The position numbers and the translations under genes are program-made. The notes below the pieces were generated by a model. It saw nothing but the letters and a program-made list of their open reading frames with translations, searched no databases and was not told the origin of the DNA. 64,000 nt of DNA from positions 382 to 64,381 of the forward strand of contig NZ_QSIL01000007.1 in assembly GCF_003469185.1 (NCBI RefSeq), written 5' to 3'. The number at the start of each line of letters is the position of its first letter. Position 1 is the first letter of the stretch. The DNA comes from Collinsella sp. AM34-10. Its GTDB lineage: Bacteria > Actinomycetota > Coriobacteriia > Coriobacteriales > Coriobacteriaceae. Positions 17,458-26,800 of this stretch are shown one piece after another.

Positions 17458-17841
17458 GAAACCTCCTATACCGTAACGGTGCCGGGCGGGGTTCTCGGCA
17501 GCCGCTTAGTTAGCCAAATGCAACTAGAGTAACATCGTGCAGCGGGTAAGTATGCCGAGGGCTATTTTTTGGCCGATGAACTGCGTAGAAAGTTCAAAAT
17601 AGTTGAGTGCGGCGAACTTTGTGGTGGACGGAGTGCGGGCGCAATTCTGATCGTGTGCGGCCCCGCTCCAAAACGTGTACGTCAGCCTCCAAAAGCTGCA
17701 AAAAATGACATGTTTGGAGGCTGACGTACACGTTTGGATAGGGGCGAGGGCGGCGACGGACGAAAGTCACGCCTGTGCCACGTCCGATGTGCTAGCGTTT
17801 GGGTGAATAAAACGAGCCCGCGCGGAAAGGATCCGGACCGT
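17458..17841. other. Divergent intergenic region with a long inverted repeat
   Basis: Apart from the 23-bp inverted repeat at 17671-17735, this stretch between the ABC exporter and the LarC2 gene shows no coding signal. It should hold the promoters of both divergent genes; none is clear enough to place. Confidence 0.6.
17671..17735. repeat. Perfect 23-bp inverted repeat with 19-nt loop
   Basis: AAACGTGTACGTCAGCCTCC plus AAA (17671-17693) is exactly complementary to 17713-17735. The loop contains AAAAAATGACA. It has no T tract typical of terminators and lies between two divergent genes, so it is more likely a dispersed palindromic repeat or a protein-binding site. Confidence 0.75.
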
Positions 17842-18327
17842 ATGCAATGCGATAGTACATCCCCGCTGTCTCGCGAGACCGATGCACCCGAAACTATCGT
17901 CAAGCTGGAGTGCGACATCGACGATGCGTCGCCCGAGGTACTCGCCTATGCCGCCGACCGCCTGCGCGAGGCGGGCGCCCGCGAGGTGCACTGGCTGCCC
18001 GTTTATTGCAAGAAAGGCCGTCCCGGCTGGCAGCTGCAGGTGATCTGCTCGCATGAGGATATCGAACGTCTACAGACGATTATCTTTTTGGAAACCACGA
18101 CCAATGGCATCCGCCGCCAGGTTATGGAGCGTGTTTGCCTGCCACGCCGCTTTGAGCGCGTAGCGACGCCATGGGGCGAGGTGTCCGTTAAAGTGGCCAC
18201 CCTGCCCGACGGCAGCGAGCGCGCGGCGCCCGAGTACGAGGACTGCGCCCGCCTTGCCCGTGAGTGCGACGTGCCGCTCCAGCGCGTGATGCAGGCGGCA
18301 CAAGCCTCGGCACTGCGATTTGAGTAA
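17842..18327 (+). CDS. LarC2-like nickel-insertion protein, stand-alone C-terminal domain
   Basis: A 161-residue protein matching the C-terminal half of LarC (DUF111), which loads nickel into the lactate-racemase cofactor. Full LarC is about 400 residues. The segments VKLECDIDDASPEVLAYA, FLETTTNGIRRQVMERVCL and APEYEDCARLA are family-like. I start at ATG 17842, about 11 bases from AAAGG; an upstream in-frame start would add an unlikely basic tail. No larA, larB, larE or larC1 lies nearby. It could work with a LarC1 encoded elsewhere or have another metal role. Confidence 0.7.
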   Translation: MQCDSTSPLSRETDAPETIVKLECDIDDASPEVLAYAADRLREAGAREVHWLPVYCKKGRPGWQLQVICSHEDIERLQTIIFLETTTNGIRRQVMERVCLPRRFERVATPWGEVSVKVATLPDGSERAAPEYEDCARLARECDVPLQRVMQAAQASALRFE

Positions 18328-18382
18328 CGCGGCCGGTGGCACGCCACGTCCAGCCCCATCAACCCCACCCGAAAGGACCACC

Positions 18383-18931
18383 ATGAAATACCTCATCGCC
18401 TCCGACATTCACGGCTCGGCATACTGGACAGAGCGCCTGTGCGCCGCCATCGAATCCGAGCAGCCCGGCCGCATCGTTCTGCTGGGCGACCTGCTCTACC
18501 ACGGCCCGCGCAACGACCTGCCGCGCGACTATGCCCCCAAGCGTGTGATTCCGCTGCTCAACGCTCTGGCCGACCGCATCATCGCGGTGCGCGGTAACTG
18601 TGACGCCGAGGTCGACCAGATGGTCCTCGACTTTCCCGTCATGGCCGACTACGCCACGCTGTTCGACGAGACCGGCCGCGAGCTGTTCCTGACGCACGGC
18701 CACGTCTTTGGCGCCGGCATGCACAACAGCGTCGACCACGCGCCCGCGCTGCCCGAGGGCTCCGCGCTCGTCTACGGCCATACGCACATTAAGGTCAACG
18801 AAGCGAGCGCGACGCACCCGGGCCTGTGGCTCTTCAATCCCGGTAGCGTGAGCATTCCCAAAGACGGCACGCACAGCTACGGTATCTACGAGGGCGGCGC
18901 GTTCCGCCACGTGATCCTGGAGGAGGAATAA
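18383..18931 (+). CDS. yfcE: YfcE-type metallophosphodiesterase
   Basis: A 182-residue calcineurin-like phosphoesterase of the YfcE/MJ0936 family. Metal-binding motifs are in order: ASDIHGS, LLGDLLYHGP, VRGNCDAEVD, LTHGHVF and YGHTHI, followed by NPGSVSIPKDG. YfcE from E. coli cleaves phosphodiesters of unknown natural substrate. The start ATG 18383 follows GAAAGGACC. It is two bases upstream of mazG, so the two form one operon. Confidence 0.85.
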   Translation: MKYLIASDIHGSAYWTERLCAAIESEQPGRIVLLGDLLYHGPRNDLPRDYAPKRVIPLLNALADRIIAVRGNCDAEVDQMVLDFPVMADYATLFDETGRELFLTHGHVFGAGMHNSVDHAPALPEGSALVYGHTHIKVNEASATHPGLWLFNPGSVSIPKDGTHSYGIYEGGAFRHVILEEE

Positions 18932-18933
18932 CT

Positions 18934-19794
18934 ATGGCGCAGCACATGGCTCAGCAAAATGCCGAGGGTTCGCGCGACCTGTCCACGCTGGTCGACGCGT
19001 CGGCCGAGCTGCAGCATCTGGTGCAGACTATCTGGCGTCTGCGTCAGCCCGATGGCTGCCCGTGGGATCGCGAGCAGACGCATCAGAGCATCGGCAAGAA
19101 CATGATCGAGGAAGCCTACGAGGCGCTCGATTGCATCGAGGCCGATGATGCCACGCATCTGCGCGAGGAGCTCGGCGACGTGCTCATGCAGGTAGTACTG
19201 CATGCGCAGATTGCGGCGGACGCCGGCGAGTTTACGCTGGCCGACGTGGCGCGCGATATCGACGCCAAGCTCATCCGCCGCCACCCACACGTGTTTGGCG
19301 ATGCGGACGCCGAGAGCTCCGACGAGGTGCTCAAGATTTGGGATGAGGTCAAGCTTGCCGAGAAGGTTGCCAAGGACAAGGCCGTGGCAGCGGGCGAAGC
19401 TGCGCCCGAGGGTCTGCTCGACGGCGTGCCCACGCATCTGCCGGCGCTGATGCAGGCGCAGAAGGTGTCGCGCAAGGCGGCTGCCGTGGGCTTTGAGTGG
19501 GAGACGGTCCAGGATGTGTGGGACGAGGTAGCTGAGGAGCGTGCCGAGTTTGAGGCCGAGGAGCCCGGCTCGCCCGAGCGCGAGATGGAGTTTGGCGACC
19601 TGCTCTTTGCCCTAGTCAACGTTGCGCGCAAAGAAGGAATCGACGCCGAGAGCGCCCTTCGCGCCAGCACGGCAAAGTTCCGCCGTCGCTGGGCTGCGAT
19701 GGAGGCCGCCGTGCACGAGGCGGGCGATGACCTCGCCGCCTGCTCAACCGCTCAACTCAACGACCTGTGGGACCAAGCAAAAGCAAGCGAGTGA
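18934..19794 (+). CDS. mazG: Nucleoside triphosphate pyrophosphohydrolase MazG
   Basis: A 286-residue MazG with the two-repeat form of the family. The first domain has PDGCPWDREQTHQSI, EEAYEALDCIE and EELGDVLMQVVLHAQIA; the second, near 195-260, has FGDLLFALVNVAR. It hydrolyses (d)NTPs to monophosphates and pyrophosphate, clearing altered nucleotides. GGAGGAATA lies before ATG 18934. It sits two bases after the yfcE-like gene. Confidence 0.9.
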   Translation: MAQHMAQQNAEGSRDLSTLVDASAELQHLVQTIWRLRQPDGCPWDREQTHQSIGKNMIEEAYEALDCIEADDATHLREELGDVLMQVVLHAQIAADAGEFTLADVARDIDAKLIRRHPHVFGDADAESSDEVLKIWDEVKLAEKVAKDKAVAAGEAAPEGLLDGVPTHLPALMQAQKVSRKAAAVGFEWETVQDVWDEVAEERAEFEAEEPGSPEREMEFGDLLFALVNVARKEGIDAESALRASTAKFRRRWAAMEAAVHEAGDDLAACSTAQLNDLWDQAKASE

Positions 19795-19833
19795 GGCCTG
19801 CGTCTCTCACGGCATCCATTCGTAGAGAGGTCT

Positions 19834-21201
19834 CTACAAGCAAAAAGCCATATACAACGGAAGATGTGCCAGCTGTGCTTCGGCATCCCACTCGAGTTGT
19901 TTAGGGTGCAACACGTAAGCCATCCCAATCTTCTTGTTAAAGCGCGCGCGGAATCGGTCGAGGGAGATGGTTCCGTATCTGCGTGGCGACTTAACTTCGA
20001 TGGGGCTGATGCGCGGCTTTCCGGCGGCATTGACATAGGGTCGGGTAACGAGGAAGTCGATTTCCATGCGCTCCTCCCCCTCCTTCTTTCCGCTTTGGGA
20101 ATAAAAGAAGAGTCTGTATCCATTGGCCTTTAGAGATTGGGCAACGTAGTTTTCGGTAAGCATTCCTTCGTTCAATCCGATGTCGCCGCGAAGCACGGCC
20201 CTGTAAACGTCTTCATCGGTATCGTTGTTGTCAGAGAAGGCAAGCGTTACAAGCAGGCCGGTGTCCGCCATGTAGCACTTGAGGGCCGTTTGCTCCATGC
20301 TGAGTGAAAGGCCCACGCTCGGTTCGCTTGCGGCATAGCAGATATTGGCAATTCGCGCGTCTGCCAGCCAAAAGAAGGCTTCTTCGTAGGTGCGCATGCG
20401 TGCGTTTTTATCAAGTGAGGAAAGCTTGAATCGTTTTTCGTGCCTAGAGAGCTGACCCGGGATGCCATCGAGTACGGAGACGACTTTGAATTCGTAACCG
20501 GTTGCAAAACGAGAGATATCGTTGCGATAGAGCTGGACGATTCGGCGCTTCGAAGCGTCGACGGGCGCAAAAGCGCGCTGTTCAACATAGATGGATACCG
20601 GCTCAGGCATGCCGCCTACGAGCATGTATTCGCGCATAAGGGAGAGCGCTCTGCGATGTAGGGCATCGGGGAGCGGCTTCATCTTGTTAAAACTCATGCG
20701 AATGAGATCGGCCAGCCCCTTTTCGTCCATGCCCCAAAGAAACTCCTCAAAGTCGAGGGGCTCAAGTTCCAGAGACTCTTCCTCGGATGGGATGACGATA
20801 TCTTTAATGTTCTGCTTGATGCTGAGCAGGGATCCAGTTTCGATGTAGTCGTAACGTCCGTCTGCAACGAGATACTTGATGAGTCCGCGTGCTTGCGGGT
20901 ACATCTGGACCTCGTCAAAGACGATAAGCGTCTCGTGTTCATAGAGTTTGACGTTATAGAAAACCGAGAGATAGAGGAAGAGCGAGTCGAAGTCAGTGCG
21001 ATAGTCCTCAAAATATTGCTTAACTTCGGCAGGTGCTTGAAAGAAATCAATGACAAGGCAGGACTTGTATTCGGTTTCTCCAAACGTGCGGGCAAGCGTG
21101 CTCTTGCCGACGCGGCGGGCTCCTTCAATAAGAAGTGCTGTTTTACCAGCGTTTTCATGCTTCCATTTTAGTAGTTTGTCATAGGCTTTTCGTTTAAGCA
21201 T
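19834..21201 (-). CDS. AAA-type ATPase with DUF4143 domain
   Basis: A 455-residue protein with an N-terminal P-loop (EGARRVGKSTLARTF near 30-44), Walker B IVFDEVQMYP, and sensor-like YIETGSLLSIK. The C-terminal half carries the DUF4143 domain, an apparent nuclease-like or DNA-binding fold ending in PRISPIEVKSPRRYGT. The family is very common in gut bacteria and its task is unknown. I start at ATG 21201 because GAGGT lies upstream; the longer form from 21249 would run into the promoter repeats. Three 17-bp repeats lie just upstream and probably regulate it. Confidence 0.85.
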   Translation of the reverse strand: MLKRKAYDKLLKWKHENAGKTALLIEGARRVGKSTLARTFGETEYKSCLVIDFFQAPAEVKQYFEDYRTDFDSLFLYLSVFYNVKLYEHETLIVFDEVQMYPQARGLIKYLVADGRYDYIETGSLLSIKQNIKDIVIPSEEESLELEPLDFEEFLWGMDEKGLADLIRMSFNKMKPLPDALHRRALSLMREYMLVGGMPEPVSIYVEQRAFAPVDASKRRIVQLYRNDISRFATGYEFKVVSVLDGIPGQLSRHEKRFKLSSLDKNARMRTYEEAFFWLADARIANICYAASEPSVGLSLSMEQTALKCYMADTGLLVTLAFSDNNDTDEDVYRAVLRGDIGLNEGMLTENYVAQSLKANGYRLFFYSQSGKKEGEERMEIDFLVTRPYVNAAGKPRISPIEVKSPRRYGTISLDRFRARFNKKIGMAYVLHPKQLEWDAEAQLAHLPLYMAFCL

Positions 21202-21213
21202 GGCTACCTCGTA

Positions 21214-21296
21214 CACGATATCCAGAACTTTTATAACCTGATTATGCACGATATCCAGAACTTCAGACCCTTAGAATTGCACGATATCCAGAACTT
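21214..21296. repeat. Three 17-bp direct repeats, exact 33-bp spacing, upstream of the DUF4143 ATPase
   Basis: CACGATATCCAGAACTT occurs without change at 21214-21230, 21247-21263 and 21280-21296. The 33-bp period is close to three helical turns, so bound proteins would line up on one face. The core GATATC is palindromic. These are most simply operators for the minus-strand ATPase gene. Confidence 0.85.
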
Positions 21297-22865
<1,569 letters not shown>

Positions 22866-22937
22866 ACGGGCGAATTTGGCGAGGGGGAGGCTGACTCGGT
22901 TCCTCCCCGTCTTGGCTGGATGCCGCAAAGAACTATG

Positions 22938-22969
22938 GGCGCTGGGCCATACGGCTCAGCGCCTTTTTT
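22938..22969 (+). terminator. Rho-independent terminator of eno
   Basis: GGCGCTGGGCC at 22938-22948 pairs with GGCTCAGCGCC at 22953-22963, one mismatch or wobble, tetraloop, then TTTTTT. Confidence 0.85.
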
Positions 22970-23060
22970 ATGTCGAGCAAAGGCTGGCGAAGGCGGTGCG
23001 GGCGCTCGTGCTATAACTAAAGGACTTAGCGCAAACAAACCTCAACCGCACAAGGCGCAC

Positions 23061-23822
23061 ATGGATCAGATTTACGACAACAGGTATTATTCCGCCGGTT
23101 CGCGCGAGCCGTCGCCTCGTCGTGCGCGTACCGCACAGCTTGGCGGGTCTGGTTATGCTGGTGCTGATCGCTCCAGGTATAGCTCGCCGGCGACTTCGCA
23201 TCCCAATGCTCAGCCAAATAGTTCCTCGGATAGTCCGGTGCGCCCATCGCGTTCCAAGCATGCGTCGCGCCCTTCGACCCAGGCGTCCGACAAGCCGCGC
23301 CGTCCCTCAAGCCGTCTTTCCGGCTCGGACTTTATGCACTACGCCAACGACAACGCAGCGGTCAAGGCAATTTACGACTTTACCCACGGTCCTCAGCGAG
23401 GGCTGTTTATCGGTATTGTCGTCGCCCTGGTGCTCGTGAGCCTGTACTTTCCCGTGCGCGACCTCTACGTTGCCAAACGCTCGAGCGATATCTTGGCCAA
23501 GCAGGTCGAGATTCGCCAGCAGTACAACGACGAGCTGCAGAAAAGCGTCGACAAGCTGCTCTCAGAGGAGGGCATTAAGGACGCGGCGACCGAGGACCTG
23601 GGCCTGGTGATGCCCGGCGAGACCAAGATTGACGTGCTGGGCCTGGACGACGATTCGGACTCGTCGTCGAGCAAAAAGTCCTCGAACGCCAAGAAGGCCA
23701 GCGAAGTCGCCAAAGAGATCGAAGAGGTCGGCAAGGACGCGCCGTGGTACATCCAGACGCTCGATATGCTGTTTGGATTTAACGGCGTCGAGGGCCAGAC
23801 GGTCGTGTCCAACGGCAAATAG
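23061..23822 (+). CDS. Septum formation initiator family protein (FtsB/DivIC-like)
   Basis: A 253-residue protein. Residues 1-105 are Ser/Pro/Arg-rich and look disordered. One membrane helix (GIVVALVLVSLYFPVRDLYV) lies near 115-135, followed by a coiled coil and the segment EEGIKDAATEDLGLVMPGET, as in FtsB and DivIC, which link early and late cell-division proteins. The C-terminal tail is again Ser/Lys-rich. The position between eno and ppx is the usual actinobacterial order. ATG 23061 lacks a strong ribosome site. Confidence 0.85.
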   Translation: MDQIYDNRYYSAGSREPSPRRARTAQLGGSGYAGADRSRYSSPATSHPNAQPNSSSDSPVRPSRSKHASRPSTQASDKPRRPSSRLSGSDFMHYANDNAAVKAIYDFTHGPQRGLFIGIVVALVLVSLYFPVRDLYVAKRSSDILAKQVEIRQQYNDELQKSVDKLLSEEGIKDAATEDLGLVMPGETKIDVLGLDDDSDSSSSKKSSNAKKASEVAKEIEEVGKDAPWYIQTLDMLFGFNGVEGQTVVSNGK

Positions 23823-23842
23823 CGCCCGGAGGGGAGCCTGCA

Positions 23843-24844
23843 ATGGCAGATTGCAAACGCTATAAGGTAGCCGCGATTGACCTGGGAACAGTGTCGTCGC
23901 GACTGGTGTTAGCGCAGGTCGAGGCCGGGGCGATCGTGGAATCGTCCAAGCATACCGAGATCACCGACTTGGGCGAGGGCGTGGACGCGACGGGCCGCTT
24001 TTGCGAGGCGGCCGTTGAGCGCGTGCTCGCCGCATGCCGCATGTTTGTGGACGAGGCACGTGCCTTTGGGGCCGCGTGCATCTGCACCACATGCACGAGC
24101 GCCGCGCGCGATGCGTCCAATGCCGCCCTGCTGCTGGACGGCCTGCGCGAGCTGGGGCTCGAACCGCAGGTGATTCCGGGCGAGGTCGAGGCACGCCTGA
24201 CGTTTTTTGGCGTGGCGCACGACTTTGCCGGCGAGCGCATTATTGTTGCCGATTCGGGTGGCGGATCCACGGAGCTCGCGACGGGCGTCTATGCGCCGGA
24301 GCGTGGCGTCTTTGCGCTAGAAGGGACGCGCTCGCTGGACATTGGCTGCCGCCGTGTGACGGAGCGGTTTTTCTCGGCGCTGCCGCCTGCGGACGGCGAG
24401 CTTGCTGCCGCTGCCGCATGGGCAAACGAGCAGTTTGCGGGCTACTTTGAGAGTCTGCCTGTCGACTTTGAGCGCGCCGAACGCTTGGTCGCAGTGGGCG
24501 GCACGGTGACTACGCTGGTGGCTCTGGTCCACGAGCTGGAGCCGTATGATTCGAGCTTTGTGCACCTGCGCGAGCTTTCGCTGGAGCAGGTTTCGGCCGC
24601 TATCGAGCGCATGTCCGCGCTGGATGTTGCGGGCATCGCCGCGTTGCCGGGCGTGCAACCCAAGCGCGCGGGCGTGATCTTGGCAGGTGCCGTGGTGATT
24701 CGCGAGCTCATGCGAGCCGGCGGCTACGACACGCTCACCGTAAGCGAGAACAGCCTGCTCGCCGGCATGGCCGCTACCATCAACGAGGTTCTCGACGGCG
24801 CCATCCCCACCATCGGCTGGACCCCCAGCCTTAGCGCCCTTTAA
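23843..24844 (+). CDS. ppx: Ppx/GppA-family phosphatase (exopolyphosphatase)
   Basis: A 333-residue member of the ASKHA sugar-kinase-like superfamily. AAIDLGTVSSRLVLAQVE, EARLTFFGVAH, VADSGGGSTELATG and LDIGCRRVTERF are the phosphate-binding and hinge motifs. It degrades polyphosphate or pppGpp; the two activities cannot be separated by sequence here. GGAGGGGAG precedes ATG 23843, 20 bp after the FtsB-like gene, so they are co-transcribed. Confidence 0.9.
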   Translation: MADCKRYKVAAIDLGTVSSRLVLAQVEAGAIVESSKHTEITDLGEGVDATGRFCEAAVERVLAACRMFVDEARAFGAACICTTCTSAARDASNAALLLDGLRELGLEPQVIPGEVEARLTFFGVAHDFAGERIIVADSGGGSTELATGVYAPERGVFALEGTRSLDIGCRRVTERFFSALPPADGELAAAAAWANEQFAGYFESLPVDFERAERLVAVGGTVTTLVALVHELEPYDSSFVHLRELSLEQVSAAIERMSALDVAGIAALPGVQPKRAGVILAGAVVIRELMRAGGYDTLTVSENSLLAGMAATINEVLDGAIPTIGWTPSLSAL

Positions 24845-24862
24845 CTATTCCACTGCAACTTA

Positions 24863-24947
24863 GAGCCCCACCGGCGTCCAAAAGAAACGAGCCCGCATCC
24901 CTTGGGGACACGGGCTCGAAAGCTCCATATGGTAGGGGCGGTGGGAC
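24863..24947. repeat. Direct repeat, copy A: 3' end of tRNA-Leu plus its terminator
   Basis: This 85-bp stretch matches 25059-25143 with 6 differences and no gaps. It contains the last nucleotides of tRNA-Leu including CCA and the terminator stem, but the rest of a tRNA is missing. Confidence 0.8.
24880..24918 (-). terminator. Second copy of the tRNA-Leu terminator
   Basis: On the minus strand CGAGCCCG (24918-24911) pairs with CGGGCTCG (24895-24888) and is followed by TTTCTTTT. One stem pair differs from the other copy on both sides, so pairing is kept. Confidence 0.65.
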
Positions 24948-25058
24948 GTCCGCGTATTTGCTGCGCAAATCCGCACCGGCTTCGGTCGCCTGCCGGCGCC
25001 CTCGCCGGCTCGCTGCGGACGCTGCGCGTCCGCTTGACGCTCGCCCCCTCGCGGGTTC
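24948..25058. other. Hairpin-rich spacer between the two tRNA-end repeats
   Basis: The stretch contains at least three short hairpins: ATTTGC TGC GCAAAT, CCGGCG CCCT CGCCGG and GCGGACG CTGCG CGTCCGC. I see no gene. It replaces what would be the body of a second tRNA-Leu. Confidence 0.4.
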
Positions 25059-25143
25059 GAGCCCCAGCGGCGTCCAAATAAAACGGGCCCGCATCCCTGG
25101 GGGACACGGGCCCGAAAGCTCCATATGGTAGGGGCGGTGGGAC
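25059..25143. repeat. Direct repeat, copy B: overlaps the real tRNA-Leu 3' end
   Basis: Partner of the repeat at 24863-24947, offset 196 bp throughout. It covers the last 15 nucleotides of the intact tRNA plus CCA, and the terminator. Confidence 0.8.
25076..25114 (-). terminator. Terminator of tRNA-Leu
   Basis: On the minus strand CGGGCCCG at 25114-25107 pairs with CGGGCCCG at 25091-25084 and is followed by TTTTATTT. It lies 12 bases after the tRNA CCA end. Confidence 0.7.
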
Positions 25144-25210
25144 TCGAACCCACAATCCTTGCGGCGAGAGATTTTAAGTCTCCTGCGTATGCCAATTCCG
25201 CCACGCCCCC
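25126..25210 (-). tRNA. tRNA-Leu (anticodon UAA), CCA encoded
   Basis: Read on the minus strand, the molecule starts GGGGGCGUGGCGGAAUUGGC, typical of tRNA-Leu. The anticodon loop ACUUAAAAU gives UAA. A long variable arm (CUCGCCGCAAGGA region) marks it as class II, and the T arm reads GGGUUCGAGUCCC. The acceptor stem pairs GGGGGCG with CGCCCCU, with one G-U, discriminator A, then CCA. Confidence 0.93.
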
Positions 25211-25241
25211 GTGAGACTAGAAGTCTAGCACAAGCCGTCCG

Positions 25242-25865
25242 TTACGCGTTGACGGCCATCGAGTGTTGGCCCGACTTCTCCAGGAACTCCTGGAACTTGG
25301 CTTCGTCACCCTTGTTTTGGTACTGCAGGGCCAGCAGGTATTCCAGGCGGCAGCTCTTGACCTTGTCGTCACCGGCCTCCTTGAGCATGCGCTCCAGCTC
25401 GGGAATATCGTTGTGGCGCTTGAGGATCATCGTGTCGTACATCAGCTGGCACTCGTGTGCGACTGCCTCGGCCTGACCGCCCTCAAAGCCCTTGATCTCG
25501 TGCAGCAGCTCCTTGGACTTTTTGCGGTCCTCCTGGCCAACGTAGTAGTTAAAGGCCTTAATGACCAGGTCGACACGCTGCATCTTGGGCAGGTTGAGTC
25601 CCAGCAGCAGGTCGAACATCTCGTCGGCGCGCTTATGGTCCTCGCGCAGCAGATAGGAGTTCAGGCGCAGGTAGTCGCGGTTGTAGCGCGGGTACAGCAT
25701 GCTGGTGAGTTTGCCGTCGAGCAAACGATCGAACTCGTCCCACTGCTTGGCGGCCATGAGCTGCTGCAGGCGTTTAAACGTGGTGCGTTTTTTGACGCTA
25801 AAGAACACCGACACGGCGATGCAGATGATAACGACGGCGGTCCAGAGTGTGCGAGAATCGGGCAT
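25242..25865 (-). CDS. Membrane-anchored TPR-like protein of unknown function
   Basis: A 207-residue protein. Residues about 7-23 (LWTAVVIICIAVSVFFSV) form one membrane helix, after which KKRTTFKRL suggests a cytoplasmic basic patch. The rest is all helical, with spaced Leu/Tyr/Ala residues typical of TPR-like repeats (for example YLLREDHKRADEMFDLLLGL and YLLALQYQNKGDEAKFQEFL). No catalytic motif is seen. I do not recognise a named family. It lies alone between the tRNA and the divergent PTS IIB gene. Confidence 0.75.
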   Translation of the reverse strand: MPDSRTLWTAVVIICIAVSVFFSVKKRTTFKRLQQLMAAKQWDEFDRLLDGKLTSMLYPRYNRDYLRLNSYLLREDHKRADEMFDLLLGLNLPKMQRVDLVIKAFNYYVGQEDRKKSKELLHEIKGFEGGQAEAVAHECQLMYDTMILKRHNDIPELERMLKEAGDDKVKSCRLEYLLALQYQNKGDEAKFQEFLEKSGQHSMAVNA

Positions 25866-26028
25866 ATTAGGGTCCTTAGTCGCTCATAAAGCGAGCGGTA
25901 TGACAACATGTACTAGATGTATTATACGCAGCGCGAAAGCAAACTGGCATAAAAGCTCATCGAGGCCGAGTGCCATCGCTCGCTGCGGTACACTTACCTA
26001 AAGTAAACCATGAAGGGAGACATTACCT

Positions 26029-26316
26029 ATGAAGAAGATCGTTTTGGCTTGCGGTGCTGGCGCTGCTACTTCCACGCTCGTTGCCCAGAAGGTCGCCACC
26101 CTGCTCGACGCCAACGGTTACGCCGACAAGTATGAGATCGTGCAGTGCGCCATCTCCGAGGCCAAGGATTACTGCGATGAGGGTGCTGACCTGCTGATCG
26201 CCACCACCGTTGCCCCCGAGGGCCTCACCTGCCCGTACGTGAGCGGCGTGCCCTTCATGACCGGCATGAACCGCGTCGCTGCCGAGAAGGCCGTCCTCGA
26301 CGTCATGGCTCAGTAG
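26029..26316 (+). CDS. PTS galactitol-type EIIB component, without partners
   Basis: A 95-residue EIIB of the lactose/galactitol Cys type. MKKIVLACGAGAATSTLVAQ has the phosphorylated Cys8 in the P-loop. No IIA or IIC gene lies nearby, so it must work with a permease elsewhere or act as a regulator. AAGGGAG stands 11 bases before ATG 26029. A VOC-family gene follows 11 bp later. Confidence 0.85.
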   Translation: MKKIVLACGAGAATSTLVAQKVATLLDANGYADKYEIVQCAISEAKDYCDEGADLLIATTVAPEGLTCPYVSGVPFMTGMNRVAAEKAVLDVMAQ

Positions 26317-26327
26317 GCGCTGACTGT

Positions 26328-26702
26328 ATGAGTGAGCAGAACGCCAATCCGGTCGAGCTCTTTGGCATGCGCGTCGCCCATGTGGGCATTAACGCTGCCG
26401 ACCCGGCAGACGCCCTGGAGATTGCGGAGCTGTTCTCGACGATGATGGGCCTGCCCGTTATCGAGACCCCCGTTTCGTACTTTAACGATTCGCTGGTCGA
26501 GATCATGAAGCAGAACGGTCGTGGCGCCAAGGGCCACATCGGCTTTGCCGTCAACGACATCGATGCGGCGGAGAAGTGGTTTGCCGAGCGCGGGCTCGAG
26601 GTCAACGAGGAGTCGCGCGTGCTGCTGCCCGACGGCGGCACCAAGCTCGTGTACTTTAAGCGCGAGTTCGCCGGCTTCGCCGTGCACCTGTGCCGCGAGT
26701 AG
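26328..26702 (+). CDS. VOC (glyoxalase/dioxygenase) family protein
   Basis: A 124-residue protein of two beta-alpha-beta-beta-beta units. Possible metal ligands are His in VAHVGINAAD and in KGHIGFAVND, and Glu near the C-terminal VHLCRE. The reaction cannot be told; the family includes glyoxalase I, epimerases and aldolase-associated proteins. It is co-transcribed with the lone PTS IIB and ends before a good terminator, so a role in sugar metabolism is possible. Confidence 0.75.
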   Translation: MSEQNANPVELFGMRVAHVGINAADPADALEIAELFSTMMGLPVIETPVSYFNDSLVEIMKQNGRGAKGHIGFAVNDIDAAEKWFAERGLEVNEESRVLLPDGGTKLVYFKREFAGFAVHLCRE

Positions 26703-26724
26703 CGCACAAGCTGCTATAGCTAGC

Positions 26725-26761
26725 AAAAAGGGATAGAGCCGCCTGGCCCTATCCCTTTTTT
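26725..26761. terminator. Bidirectional terminator after the VOC gene
   Basis: AAAAAGGGATAG at 26725-26736 pairs perfectly with CTATCCCTTTTT at 26749-26760. A runs on the left and T on the right allow it to serve both strands. Confidence 0.85.
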
Positions 26762-26800
26762 ATGCCGAGGGGACGACCTTCTGAAAGGGCCATAAAATCC

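Noticed and set aside
16381..17532. A 383-residue open frame on the plus strand across the ABC exporter
   Set aside because: It is antisense to conserved ABC domains and has no recognisable motif.
21214..21296. A small CRISPR array
   Set aside because: Repeats of 17 bp with 16-bp spacers are too short, and no cas gene is nearby; operator sites fit better.
24831..25204. Three overlapping open frames across the tRNA-Leu repeats
   Set aside because: They translate the tRNA and terminator sequences; such frames are often annotated but do not look like proteins.
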